Positions 1 to 10,571 of a stretch of DNA of 64,000 nt are shown piece by piece. Made by a program: the position numbers and the translations under genes. The DNA comes from Bidens hawaiensis. Its lineage: Eukaryota > Streptophyta > Magnoliopsida > Asterales > Asteraceae. The notes under the pieces were generated by a model. The model made no database searches and was not told the origin of the DNA. It saw nothing but the letters and a program-made list of their open reading frames with translations. The number at the start of each line of letters is the position of its first letter. Position 1 is the first letter of the stretch. The DNA lies in assembly GCA_021521415.1 (NCBI GenBank), contig JAIQDT010014651.1, forward strand, positions 62,001 through 126,000. Reading direction: 5' to 3'.

Positions 1-1294
1 ACTGGAAGCGGCTACATATTCGGCTTCACAGGTGGATAGCGACACAATCGTCTACTTCTTACACTGCCAGGTAACCAGCCTACTACCAAAGAATTGACAG
101 CCGGCGGTGGTAGATTTGCCGTTCAGCTTGCAACTACCATAATCCGAATCCGAAAACACTCTCAATTCAAATACATCGTCTCGAGGATACCAAAGACGGA
201 CCCTTGGATTTCCCTTCAGATAACGAAGTATCCTCTTCACCAACGTTAGGTGAGAGACCATTGGACAGGATTGTTATCGGGCACAAAGACAAGTTGGATA
301 CATGATGTATGGCCTAGATGAAGTAAGATACATGAGAGAACCAATCATGGAATAGTAAAGTGTTTCATCGACCTTTTCCCCGGTGGTATCAGGACCAATT
401 CCATGATTCACAGCAATAGGAGTGCTACTCGGCGATAAGTCAGCCATGTTGAACTTTTCAATGATATCACTAACATATTTTGTCTGGTGAATAAAGATTC
501 CATCAGACTCTTGTTCAACCTGCAACCCTAAGAAAAAAATCAACTCTCCCATAGCGCTCATTTCAAATTTTGATTTCATAACCTCCTCAAAATCTATGCA
601 CATAGAATCATTCGTTGACCCAAATATGATATCATCCACATAGATAAATGTCCATCCACCTCCTAAGTGAAGAGTGTACAGTCCACGGTGCCACGAAGAA
701 AACCTTTGTCTAAAAAATATTGAGACAACGTATCATACCAAGCTCTCGGGAATTGATGAAGACTGTATAAAGCTTTATCCAAAAGGTACACTTTATCTTT
801 GAAAATAGGATCGACAAACCCAGGTGGTTGCCAACAAAGACTTCTTCACCCAGTTTACCATTTAGGAAAGCAGACTTCACATCCAACTGGTAGACCTTGA
901 ATCCCTTTCAGGATGCAAAAGTTAAGAAAATTCGAATTGCCTCAAGTCTAGCAACGGGCACGTAGACCTCATTAAAATCAATTCCTTCTCTTTCAGTATA
1001 CCCCAAAAACCACTAATCGAGCCTTGTTCCTGACAATTATCCCATTTTCATCTCGTTTGCATTTGAACACCCATTTTGTGTTAATACACCTTTTACCCTC
1101 AGGTAAATCTACAAGTTTCCAAATCCAAGCCTTTCAAATTGCAGCAATTCCTCTTGCATTGCATTTACCCAACTCACCTCAGTTAATGCTTTCTTGTATG
1201 TTTGTGGTTCGATTTGTGAAATAAAACACTTAAATGAGAACCGATTTTGAAGAGGGACAACTTGAGAGTAATAACAGCTTAAACCTTCATCCAA
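1..1294 (-). pseudogene. Copia-1 reverse transcriptase and RNase H, broken
   Basis: Reverse transcriptase and RNase H of a copia polyprotein, which would copy element RNA in cytoplasmic particles. In minus-strand order: the RT entry segment near 1294-1109 (AMQEELLQFERLG-like, preceded by a CFISQIEP motif), a frameshifted middle near 1109-660, the catalytic end at 639-274 (begins [10 protein letters not shown], the end of the YVDD box), then RNase H at 261-1 (DSDYGSCKLNGKSTTAGCQF; AEYVAAS near position 10-30). There are several frameshifts and an in-frame stop near 50. The window edge cuts the C-terminus. Non-functional. Confidence 0.9.
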
Positions 1295-1397
1295 TTGTCA
1301 TTAACAGTGTGAGTGAGCATAGTAATTGTTTTTTCATCTTGCAAAATTTTCCTCAACAAATTTTTCTCACACTTTAGAAGTTTATCATAAGCCTCTT

Positions 1398-3294
1398 TCA
1401 CAGTTTGAAAATTAACAGACATTTTGTCATATATTTTTTAAGCAAAATAAAATATGTCATCAAAGAATTAATAACAAATTCTTTTTCTTCATATGACTCA
1501 CAAATGCGTTGAATTTCATCAGGAGAAAATTTTACCTGACCAGCCATGTTAGCCTGAAGGATAGAAACATCATCCTTAACAAAACTTTCTTCAGTCAACT
1601 CAGACTTATCACTTGATTCACTCTTTGAAGAAGCATCAGTCTCACAAGTTTCCTCCTCTAACTCATCATCACTTCCAAAATATATCTTCGCATGTGGTAC
1701 TTCTTCACTATTAAACCAACCTGCAAAACTTTCAAATACATCAGGAGGCAAAAATAATTTAAAAAATTCATTTGGAATTGATTCAAAACTCTTTGGAGAA
1801 TACTTAGGAGAAATATCTTCTTCAACATCAATCAATTCTTTAGTGACATTTCCAAATTCTTTATCACTCTTGTCTTGTTGTTCTTGAGAACATTCACCAA
1901 CTATCTCTACTACATTAGCTTTGTGAACCACCGAGTTCCAGTTGAACCCATCATCAAGTTGAGCATGACAAGCCTTTGATGGTGAAACATCTTATTTCTT
2001 CTCAGCTTGTGGCGGTGAACTTTTATGATAAATTGCTTGTCGATTGTAGTCTCGGCTAAACGGATTAAGTGTTGAATCACTAACTTTAGGATTGGTACAC
2101 TCCCTCTTGAAATTTCCTTTTTCTTTGAATCTAAAACATCTAACCTTTGATTTGTCAAAACCCAGTTTAGTAGTAGTTTCATCCAAACAACTTTTACTAG
2201 TGATTTCCCTAAACCTCTGAGCCCTCCTAACCACACTAGCCATGCACCAACGGATGTCCAGCATCTCCATCTCTTCTGGGTCTATCTGATCATAATCTTC
2301 TTTTGTCATATTATAGTTTCCAATATGACCATCAATTAAGCATTCATATTACTCCATAACAGAACCTAAAAATGCCATATGCTCTTGAACATTCTCCATC
2401 GTTAGTCCATTGTAGTTTTTAATATTCACAACAATATTGCATTGAAAAACATCAGAAGATGGACTTGCTGTCTTTGATGTTTGTTCAGGAACATCATTTG
2501 AAGCATTTGTACCAACATAGGAACTTGTGTAATGAGGAATATTTGTTTGAGAAGAACTTCCACCAAAACTGCTATTTGTCACATAAGCAGTTTGAATCTT
2601 TTGACTTGGTGCAATCACAGATTGTGAAGAATTGAAGTGCAGACCAATATCTTGAACAGCAGATGAATTTTTCATTTTTTGTTTCTTTCTCAACTCAAGT
2701 ACATGTGCCTCCAATTTCTCAATGAATCGAGCTAAAGTGAGTCTTGCATAAGCTACTGGATTTTATTGTTGAATCATGATAAAAGTACTCCAGTCATCAG
2801 GCAAAGAATCAACCATCTTATCAATATACTCAAAATCTTCTTTGATAATACCTAATCTTTTCATCTCGTTCACAAGGTGACAGTATCTTTCAATCATTTG
2901 AGGCATCGTCTCACCTTTGAACATGGCAAATATATCAAACTCCTTTTTGATCATATTCATTTTAGACTTTCTCATGTCAGCATTACCACGATTTTTGTTC
3001 ATAAGAGCCTCCCATATTGAATAACAAGATCCATTATGTTGTAGGAGTTAAAACATCTCAGATTTGATAGATTGCTGAAATAAACTCTTCACGCATGAAA
3101 CTAGTCTTATCACCATCAGGAATTTGTGATAACCTAAGACATATACCATGTTCATTCTTTGGTATAATGTACTCAACTTCAACGGCTTCCCATGCATCGT
3201 AGTTCACAGCTTGTACCTACGTTTCAAAATTACTAGCCCAATTAGAATAATCTTCCATCCTAAGAAACTTTAGAGGCTTGTTAGAAGTACCCAT
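1398..3294 (-). pseudogene. Copia-1 gag remnant (UBN2 domain, degenerate zinc knuckle)
   Basis: Capsid/nucleocapsid gene of Copia-1, starting at the ATG at 3294 (MGTSNKPLKFLRMEDYSNW), which lies downstream of the LTR and primer binding site. An early in-frame stop follows after about 23 codons (FET-stop). The UBN2-type middle (FKGETMPQMIERYCHLVNEM, then DSLPDDWSTF) lies at 3002-2763, and a Ser/Gln-rich linker at 2714-2349. The conserved EDYDQIDPEEMEMLD segment and the zinc knuckle lie at 2309-1992. The knuckle reads CFRFKEKGNFKREC, so the second Cys and the His of CX2CX4HX4C are lost. An acidic Ser/Glu-rich tail (1931-1398) follows in another frame. Multiple stops make it a pseudogene. Confidence 0.85.
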
Positions 3295-3877
3295 TTCATT
3301 CTCCAAGTTTATATTCTGAATTATCAATGAAGTATGTGAAACAAATATAGTTAAATCTTCCATTTTGTGAAAAATTCAAACGTATATCTCCTTCTGTCCG
3401 TGTAACCTAGATCAACCGTGTATCCTCAACCGTGTAACTCTAAGACAGCGTGTAACCTAGAATCGTCGTATAACCAAAATGCAAACGTGTAACTTTACTA
3501 CCCAAAACTCCAACGTATAACTCAAAATCCACGGATAACTTCTTATCTTCCGTAACAACTTATGCGCTGCAACATCTTATACGTCCAATCTTATACGTAC
3601 GTGTAACTGCCTAACAGAAAACTTATACGCCAAACGGAACAGTTGACCATGTTTTAAACTGAAGCTTGATTTTAACTCACATATTAGCTAATTCACTCTT
3701 GCAGACACATCAATTCTTGAATTACGATCATAATGACCAATCGAATTGCAAAAACTTTCAAAAATCAGTGACTAATTGATGAATTTGAATTCGGTAAACT
3801 CGTTGACTTTGAAAACTTAAAAAAATAATCGATTTGACCTCGAATGTGTTGTAATCGGTAGTAAATATGAGCCGAAA

Positions 3878-3889
3878 GCTCTGATACCA
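3878..3889 (-). other. Copia-1 primer binding site (initiator tRNA-Met)
   Basis: On the minus strand it reads TGGTATCAGAGC, the complement of the 3' end of initiator tRNA-Met used by most plant copia elements. It begins two bases inside the LTR end (TTACA at 3892), the usual spacing. Confidence 0.93.
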
Positions 3890-4111
3890 CTTGTAAGAAC
3901 GTAATCCTGATAATGCAAAACATCATATACGTAAAATCGTAACGATTAGGATCGAAAGAATATATTTACTATACGATATGATATAGCGGAAATATATCAT
4001 AAGGCGATTAACAAAACAAACACTATCAATGCTCAGTATATTGATATAACTTTGAAAGCACAAACTGAATCACAACTGTTCCAACTGATATGAATCTAAC
4101 AAGAGAAATCC

Positions 4112-4119
4112 TATATATA
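4112..4119 (-). promoter_or_regulatory. Probable TATA box of Copia-1 LTR
   Basis: Minus-strand TATATATAG inside the 5' LTR, about 220 bp upstream of the LTR/primer-site boundary, in the usual LTR promoter position. No transcript evidence. Confidence 0.5.
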
Positions 4120-4796
4120 GGTGAATAGTGACAACGTATTGCAACATCCGAAATTTCTAAAAGTAATAATAATTATATTATTTATTATTGGTGGGAAAGT
4201 TTACTCGGGTTAGCAGAGAAATAATTAAATAAAGTAGGAGTTAGTGTGTGTCGGGCTAAGGTTGGGTAATGGATATGGGTTATGGACTTGGAACAGAAAG
4301 GAGAGAAGGAAAGACCATGGGCTTAGGCCCATGATCCATATTATATAAACCTTAATTCACCATTTATCCTTTCATTTCCATTCCACTCCATACACCACCC
4401 AAAACACACACTTAGCTCTCTCTCATATTTCTTTCTCTCTCTAGCCGAAATCACAAAGAAGAGCCGATCCCGACCTGAGGTAATGATAGTATGATGTTGT
4501 AAAGATCCAAACCCGTTAGATCTAGTCGCGAAACGATGAGCCGACACCTTTAAACTGTTAAAGTCACGAGATACGGGTGGAATCAGGTATAAACCGAACC
4601 TAAGATGAGATTAGGGGTCACCCTAGCTCAGATCTGGATCGAACGGGACGAAAAACGGTGAAAATGGTGGTGAAATAAGCGAGATCTCGCTTTTCCGACG
4701 AGATCCCGGTTTTCTGGCAAAGGCGTCGCCGGAAAGGCGGCTGGTACGAGGAAGGTTATGTCAGAGAATGTTTTTGACATTCTCTGACCTAACCCT

Positions 4797-5220
4797 AATT
4801 CGTTAACGGGAAGTTAACGAACTAGAGTTAATTCGTTAACGGAGAGTTAGCGAATTAGAAGTAATTCGTCAAGGTGATTCGCTAACGAAAGCTTAACGAA
4901 CTAGTCTTAGTTCGTATCCAATTCATTAAGGAGAAAGATGACGAACTAATTCCAATTCGTTAAGTAGTTCGTTAAAGAAGAACTGACGAATGAACCCTCA
5001 GTTCGTTAAGGGTTTAGTTGCGTAAGGGTTCAGTTCGTTAAAGGACTAGTTCGTTATAAAGGTCCAATTCGTTATCATGAAAGATGACGAACTAGAATAA
5101 CGAATCAGTTTAGGGAAGATAACGAATCAGGACAACGAAGCTGGATAACGAATTAGATCATGTGCTAGATAACGTATTAGACTGTGATATGATAACGAAT
5201 TAGGCTTAATTCGTTATAGA
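4797..5220. repeat. TTCGTTA/TAACGAA heptamer cluster in solo LTR 1
   Basis: TTCGTTA and its reverse complement TAACGAA recur many times in about 420 bp in both orientations, often as AATTCGTTAACGG or TAACGAACTAG. The spacing is irregular, so this is not a simple tandem repeat. Similar clusters lie at 7960-8030, 10120-10300, 11020-11645, 21240-22230 and 25430-25610. Confidence 0.85.
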
Positions 5221-6129
5221 AAATGTGATGGCGAATAATATAATAATTTAAAATCCTAATGGAAAATGTCTTAAGACAGTTAATGGAAATAAAATTTTTC
5301 CAAGCTGACCTGGCAGCTCGACCCCAGCCAGGGGCTCTACCCTTTAGACCCTGCTAGGGGCTGCCTCCCCTAGAACCCCGCTGCCAGGGACGCTGCCCCC
5401 GGACCCCCTTCATTGGGGGTAATAATTAAACAAGAAACGCGATATGGGTAGCGATAGATAGTTGATACGTGTAATTGTGATACAGTTAGTCGTGCACAGC
5501 TCAAGAAGGAATAACCATTAACGGAAGAAGTAACCGAGTTTAGGTGAGTTTCTAGCCCCACTTTCTTGTTATGTTTTCGGGGATGTGTGCATACTCGATG
5601 TGATAGTTAATACACATACCTTGAGTGATAAGTGTATGCGTTGTATGATTCATGAATGAATAAATTCTTGACGGCGCTGTGAACGATCTTCGGATATTGC
5701 ACGTTCCGTCAGGTGGTAGTTTAAAGATATGATTTTCTATACATGATGTATGAATGATGTATGTATGTTACATTATGCATGATTGATTGATAGTATGTGA
5801 ACGATCTTTGGATATTGCGCGTACTGTTAGGTTATAAATGAATATATGAATGTTATATGTAATGTATGGATGATGTACGAACGTTATGAATGAATGTTTG
5901 TCGGGACGTGAACGATCTTCGGATATTTCACGTAACGACAAGGAGTATGATTGTTGAATGAATGATGTGAAGAACGCCTAGAGTGTTCTTATGCTATGAT
6001 GTAATTGTTGTATATACAAAGTAAGTGTTTGCAGGTACAGGATCGGTAAATGAGTTCTACGTCTGACGTAGTAAGTTAGGATGGCAAATCCCTCTAACTT
6101 CCGTTGGATATAGACTTGGAATGTGATGG

Positions 6130-6500
6130 CATATTTAAGGACTGCGCGCCTTATGCGTGTTATAGATGATAGATTATAACATAGTTAAGGACTGCGGGCC
6201 TTATGCGTGTTATAGATGATAGATGAGAACGTAGTTATGGACTGTGGGCCTTATACGTACTTCGGATAGGATCCAGCATAGGAAAGGACTGCGGACCTTA
6301 TACGTGTTGTAATGTTATTGTGGTAGCATAGGGGAGGACTGTGGACTTCGCTATGAAATAGGTCGTAACATTGGGAAGGACTGTGGACCTTGTACGTGTT
6401 GTTAATATAGGATGGTATAGGGGAGGACTGTGGACCTTGCACATACCATAATTGGTAGACATAGGTAAGTACTGAGGACCTTTTACGTGTTCACGACCTT
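6130..6500 (+). repeat. Minisatellite in solo LTR 1
   Basis: About seven or eight diverged units built on AAGGACTGCGGGCCTTATGCGTG, at roughly 45-60 bp spacing. The corresponding part of solo LTR 2 (about 8790-8890) carries a different short repeat, CCCTAATAATAT-GAGGCAGAA, so this segment evolves by local amplification. Confidence 0.8.
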
Positions 6501-7075
6501 GAGTACAGGTATAGACGGTGGACTATGAACGTACTCTCGGTAGACGTAAGTTAGTGGTTGTAGATATGTATGTATGTATGGTATGCGTATATATTGTATA
6601 TCGCCTGATTAACTAGAACTCACTCAGCGTAGCTGACTTTTAGTATGCACGCAGGTGATCAGATTAAAGAGCTAGCATGAGGATGGCACATGGAATGGAT
6701 TGAATGGCTGGCATCTAAAGATGGAAGAAATGATGTTTTAAATATGATGTTTTATGTTATGGTTTTAAAGAAAAGATTAAATGCTTTGTAGCGAATGATT
6801 GGAGTTAACGTTTCCGCGAAAAGTTTTAATTAACTCCTATTGTAGAACTGTGTTTATGAGTAAATCCAACATCCAATGTAGGGCACCGGGAACGGGGCCT
6901 TACAAGTATAAGATCTGGATCCGTATAAGCTTATACGGCCGTATAAGCTTATATGCCATCTTACTTGTACGTTTCACTTTACAAAGTTTCACCTAATGAC
7001 AATTTAGCCCTTTACAAAATACAAAATGACATATTAAGCCCACTAGACCTATCATTAGACAAAAATGTTCTAACA

Positions 7076-7193
7076 AAATGCTGTCAAGTTACATGAATGA
7101 CTTGTACCTTGTGTTGTAGATCTTGTAAAACTCTTAAATTTAAGAGTTTTTGTAAAATTTCATTCTTACCCTTCTTATATGTACTATAATAGA

Positions 7194-7264
<71 letters not shown>
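7076..7264. repeat. Short spacer ending in (TA)n microsatellite
   Basis: Between the Copia-1 LTR end and solo LTR 2. About 119 bp of ordinary AT-rich DNA is followed by an uninterrupted (TA)n run from about 7195 to 7264. No gene seen. Confidence 0.9.
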
Positions 7265-7268
<4 letters not shown>

Positions 7269-7303
7269 AGATCTCATTTTCTCGTTTCGGTTAATAAATA
7301 AAA

Positions 7304-7421
7304 TATGGGTTATTATGAGTTGGGCTTATGTTGTGTAAATAGATGTGAGTTATGGACTTGGGTATGGGTTATTATGAGTTGGGCTTATGTTGTGTAAATA
7401 GATGTGAGTTATGGACTTGGG
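7304..7421 (+). repeat. 59-bp direct duplication in solo LTR 2
   Basis: Two adjacent 59-bp copies (7304-7362 and 7363-7421) beginning TATGGGTTATTATGAGTTGG. They appear identical by eye, so the duplication is recent. Solo LTR 1 has one related copy near 4260-4300. Confidence 0.9.
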
Positions 7422-7431
7422 TTAAGAAGGA

Positions 7432-7537
7432 AAATGAATGGATTAAGGGTTAATTATTGTTTATATATGATGGGTCATGGGCTTAAGCCCATGACCCATC
7501 ATATATAAACAATAATTAACCCTTAATCCATTCATTT
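7432..7537. repeat. Perfect 106-bp palindrome over LTR TATA region
   Basis: Two 53-bp arms meet with no spacer at 7484/7485 (GGGCTT|AAGCCC). Every base pairs by my reading. The arms end at AAATGAATGG on the left and CCATTCATTT on the right. Each arm contains ATATATGAT/ATCATATAT, so the LTR TATA box is mirrored. Solo LTR 1 keeps only a short version (CATGGGCTTAGGCCCATG near 4317-4334). Confidence 0.95.
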
Positions 7538-9313
7538 CCACTAACTCCATACACCATCAAAAACACACACTTAGCTCTCTCTCATCCTACTTTCTCTATC
7601 TATCCGAAATCACCAAGAAACCCGAGTATCAACCGAGGTAATGATAATATGATATTGTAGGTACTCAAACCCGTTAGATTTAGTCGCAAAACGACGAGCC
7701 GACACCCTTAAACCGTTAAAGTCACGAGATCCGGGTGGAACCGGGTATAAACCGATCAAAAGATGAGCTTAGGGGTCGTCCTAGCTCAGATCTGGATCGA
7801 ACATGATGAAAAACGGTGAAAACGGTGGAAAAATAACTGAGATCTCGCTTTTCCGGCGAGATCCCGGTTTTTCGGCAAAGGCGGCGCTGGAAAGGTGGCG
7901 CCGGAAAGTGGGTACGAGGTTCAGAGAATGTTTCTGACATTCTCTAACCGAACCCTAATTCGTTGACGGAGAGTTAACGAACTAGCGGTAATTCGTCATG
8001 TTGATTCGTTAAGGAAGGACAACGAACTAGTTTAATAAAATGACAGAATGGTCCCTGGACTTAGAAAAGAATTAATTAATTACAAAATAGCCTTGAACTT
8101 TATTAATTTATAAAAGATACCTTAAAGGATTGAGAGGTTAACAATAAAATATTATCATGAAATTCTAATGGAAAATGTGTTAAGACAGTTAATGAAAAGA
8201 AAATTTTCCAAGCTGACCTGACAGCTTAACCCCAGCTAGGGGCTCTACCCCGTGGCGCTAGGGGATGCCTCCCCTAGAACCCTACTGCCAGGGGCGCTGC
8301 CTCCGGACCCCCGTTTGTTGAGGGTAATAATTAAACTAGAAACACGATGTGGGTAGTGATAGCTAAATTGATACGTGTAATTGTTATACAGTTAGTCGTG
8401 CACAGCTAAAGAAGGGAATAACTGTTAATGGTGAACGTAACTGCATTCAAGTGAGTTTCTAGCCCCATTCCTTGTTATATTTTCGGGGCTGTGTGCATAC
8501 TTGATGTGATTAGTTAATACACTTACCTTAAGTGGTAAGTGTATGCCTTATATGATTATGTATGAATGAATGCTTGACGGTGCGTGAACGATCTTCGGAT
8601 ATTGCATGTACCATCGGGTGATAGTTTGAATATAAGAACAATATGTATATAATGTATGAATGATTGCTTGTCGGTACGTGAACGATCTTCGGATATTGCA
8701 CGTATTGTCAAGTTATAATGTTATGCATAATGTACAGATAATATGTACGTATGTTATGAATAAATGTAAGAGATAGTCAGGTACAGAAGAAAGGGGCTGA
8801 GCCCTAATAATACTCAAGGCAGAAAAAGGACGGGACCCTAATAATATCCGAGGCAGAAAAAGGGACCGGACCCTAATAATATCTGAGGCAGAATAGAATA
8901 ATGTAAAGTAGAGTTTAGAATAAAGTATGAGGGTAAGTACATATATTATGAACGAATTATGAAAGTATGAAGTACGTATGTAAGTACGCAGTTATGAATG
9001 TACTGTATGTTGTATAATTAACTAGAACTCACTCAGTATAGCTGACTTTTAGTATGCACGCAGGTTAACAGATTGAGACAGTTGGTTTGAGCAGGACACA
9101 TGGCAAGATTGAAGAGGCTGTCATCTGAAGATTTGCAATGATGTTTTGATACTATGTTTTATTTGTATTTTATAAACACAAGCTATGAATATTTGTAATG
9201 AATGGTTGACTATTATTATTATTCGGCGAAAGTTTTAATTAACTCTGATATTTAGAACTGGTTTATAAGTAAATCCAACGTCCAAAGTGAGGTACCGGTA
9301 ACAGGGCCTTACA

Positions 9314-9344
<31 letters not shown>

Positions 9345-9345
<1 letters not shown>

Positions 9346-9975
9346 GAATAGGGGTGCAATGTAGAGAAAACTCCTCTTAAAGAGATAACTACAGAACTAA
9401 TAAAGAATTATTTTTAACTATTAAAAAAATATTTTGTAATTTTTTTTCTTTCATCCTTCTAATAAGTTGATATTTTTTCTTAAAAAAACAAAAATAAATG
9501 TCGATGTAGTGAATATGTGCAATAGTGTGCATTTATTTCATATAATACAATCCAATTGCATTATACAAGACATACTATTTAATATATGAAAATACAACAC
9601 AATTGCTTGTGCGCAACACATATTATTGCATATATATAATACAATACTAATGGACGATGCACTAAATGGATTTATTTTTTATATAAAATAACAATATTGC
9701 AATACAATACAAACAATTGCATATATGATATCCAACACTATTGCAGAAATAAAATACACACTAGTGCATATATGCAATATGAAAAAGTTGAAGTACTGCA
9801 TATGTGCACTACGAGAGTTTTTCTTTTTTTTTTAATTTTTTTCTTTCTGGTGAAGAATAATAACATATAAGAAAGATGAACGAAAAAAAATTTTAACAAT
9901 ATTTTTTTTAATTAAATTAAAAATATTTTTTTATTAATTCTCTAGTTCTCTATCTAAGAAAGAGTTCACTCTTCA

Positions 9976-9979
<4 letters not shown>
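9345..9979. mobile_element. MITE 1, microsatellite-flanked (Micron-like)
   Basis: Non-coding AT-rich element with imperfect terminal inverted repeats of about 55-60 bp (left GAGAAAACTCCTCTTAAAGAG; right, in reverse complement, AAGAGTGAACTCTTTCTTAG). It is bounded by (CA)n(TA)n at 9314-9344 and (CT)n(TA)n at 9980-10014. The interior carries repeated GCATATATGCA-type motifs. It is homologous along its length to 28575-29221, which also sits in (TA)n. The pattern resembles the microsatellite-targeting Micron elements known from rice. No coding capacity. Confidence 0.75.
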
Positions 9980-10014
<35 letters not shown>

Positions 10015-10044
10015 GGATCCGATACATTAATCCTTTATTGTACA

Positions 10045-10558
10045 TGTTAGTGCACGGTTTTGCGTCTCGAGTCTTTGTATTTATCTTTTGTATTAATTAA
10101 TGAAAGAAATATTATTATATTAAGTTAGTTCGTTAAGATTGTTTAGTTCGTTAAGGATGTTTAACGAACTAGATGTTTAAGTTATGTTCCCTCCTAATTC
10201 ATTAAGGATGTTTAACGAATTAGGAGGCAGTTCGTTCAATGTTTATTTATTAAGATGTAATGTAACGGAGTGGAGCTAGTTCGTTACGGAATGCGTAACA
10301 AACTAGACTCCATCTTCTATATATATAGGTAAACACCTCTGTTAATTTAACGATTGATTTTAACGTATTGAACCTCTGCCAATTTGTTCTCTCGATCAAT
10401 CCTCCATATAAGTGATCTATTACTAATATATACACATAATATACAACTAATAGAACATATAAGTAAGAGTAATCATGAACTAGATCCGATGCGGTTAATC
10501 GTTATAGATCCGTGTTAATCGTATTAAGGTCTTGGATCTCAGATATGAGGCGCTCTCA
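10045..10558 (+). repeat. Copia-2 5' LTR
   Basis: Starts TGTTAGTGCACGG, ends GGCGCTCTCA. A TATA box (CTATATATATAGG) lies at about 10317-10328. TTCGTTA/TAACGAA motifs occur in pairs between 10120 and 10310, including inverted pairs around AACGAACTAG. Confidence 0.95.
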
Positions 10559-10560
10559 AG

Positions 10561-10571
10561 TGGTATCAGAG
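10561..10571 (+). other. Copia-2 primer binding site
   Basis: TGGTATCAGAG, two bases after the LTR end. It matches the initiator tRNA-Met 3' end; the twelfth base is changed (ATT follows). Confidence 0.92.

Larger units (their letters stand above)
4140..6904 (+). mobile_element. Solo LTR 1 of a Gypsy-type family, inside Copia-1 LTR
   Basis: Starts TGCAACATCCGAAATTT (a decayed form of the TGTAACATCC start of many plant chromovirus LTRs) and ends GGGGCCTTACA. It contains no coding sequence and no primer site, so it is a solo LTR left by recombination. Flanking 5-mers are cgtat (4135-4139) and agtat (6905-6909), a target duplication with one mismatch. Inside are a TATA region near 4340, dense TAACGAA/TTCGTTA repeats (4797-5220), three GTGAACGATCTTCGGATATT copies (about 5680-5940) and a GGACTGCGG-CCTTA minisatellite (6130-6500). 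A second copy is at 7265-9313. Confidence 0.8.
1..7075 (-). mobile_element. Copia-1: partial Ty1/copia retrotransposon, 5' half
   Basis: Read on the minus strand from 7075 downward it runs 5' LTR, primer binding site, gag and RT/RNase H, and leaves the window at position 1 inside RNase H. Protease, integrase and the first part of RT are missing: gag-linked sequence ends near 1398 and RT resumes near 1294. The 5' LTR is in two pieces because a solo LTR (4140-6904) lies inside it. The 3' LTR is outside the window, so its own target duplication cannot be checked. Copia order is clear from the UBN2-type gag and copia RT motifs. Confidence 0.9.
3892..7075 (-). repeat. Copia-1 5' LTR, split by a solo LTR
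   Basis: The two LTR pieces are 3892-4139 and about 6905-7075, together about 415 bp. On the minus strand the LTR starts TGTTAGAAC (at 7075) and ends GTTCTTACA (at 3892), a near-perfect short inverted repeat with TG...CA ends. A TATA box lies at 4112-4119. The 2765 bp between the pieces is a foreign solo LTR. Confidence 0.85.
7265..9313 (+). mobile_element. Solo LTR 2, same family as solo LTR 1
   Basis: Starts TGTAAGATCTCATTTTCTCG directly after the (TA)n run and ends CAGGGCCTTACA. It parallels solo LTR 1: the leader with CACACACTTAGCTCTCTCTC, the AACCCGTTAGAT-TAGTCGC block, the TTCGTTA motifs (7960-8030), the Pro/Gly-coding-like CCCCTAGAACCC block, GTGAACGATCTTCGGATATT copies (8585, 8680) and the end block AGTAAATCCAACGTCC. 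It is shorter (2049 bp) because two repeat arrays are contracted. A true target duplication cannot be read because the flanks are microsatellite (TA on the left, CA/TA on the right). Confidence 0.8.
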
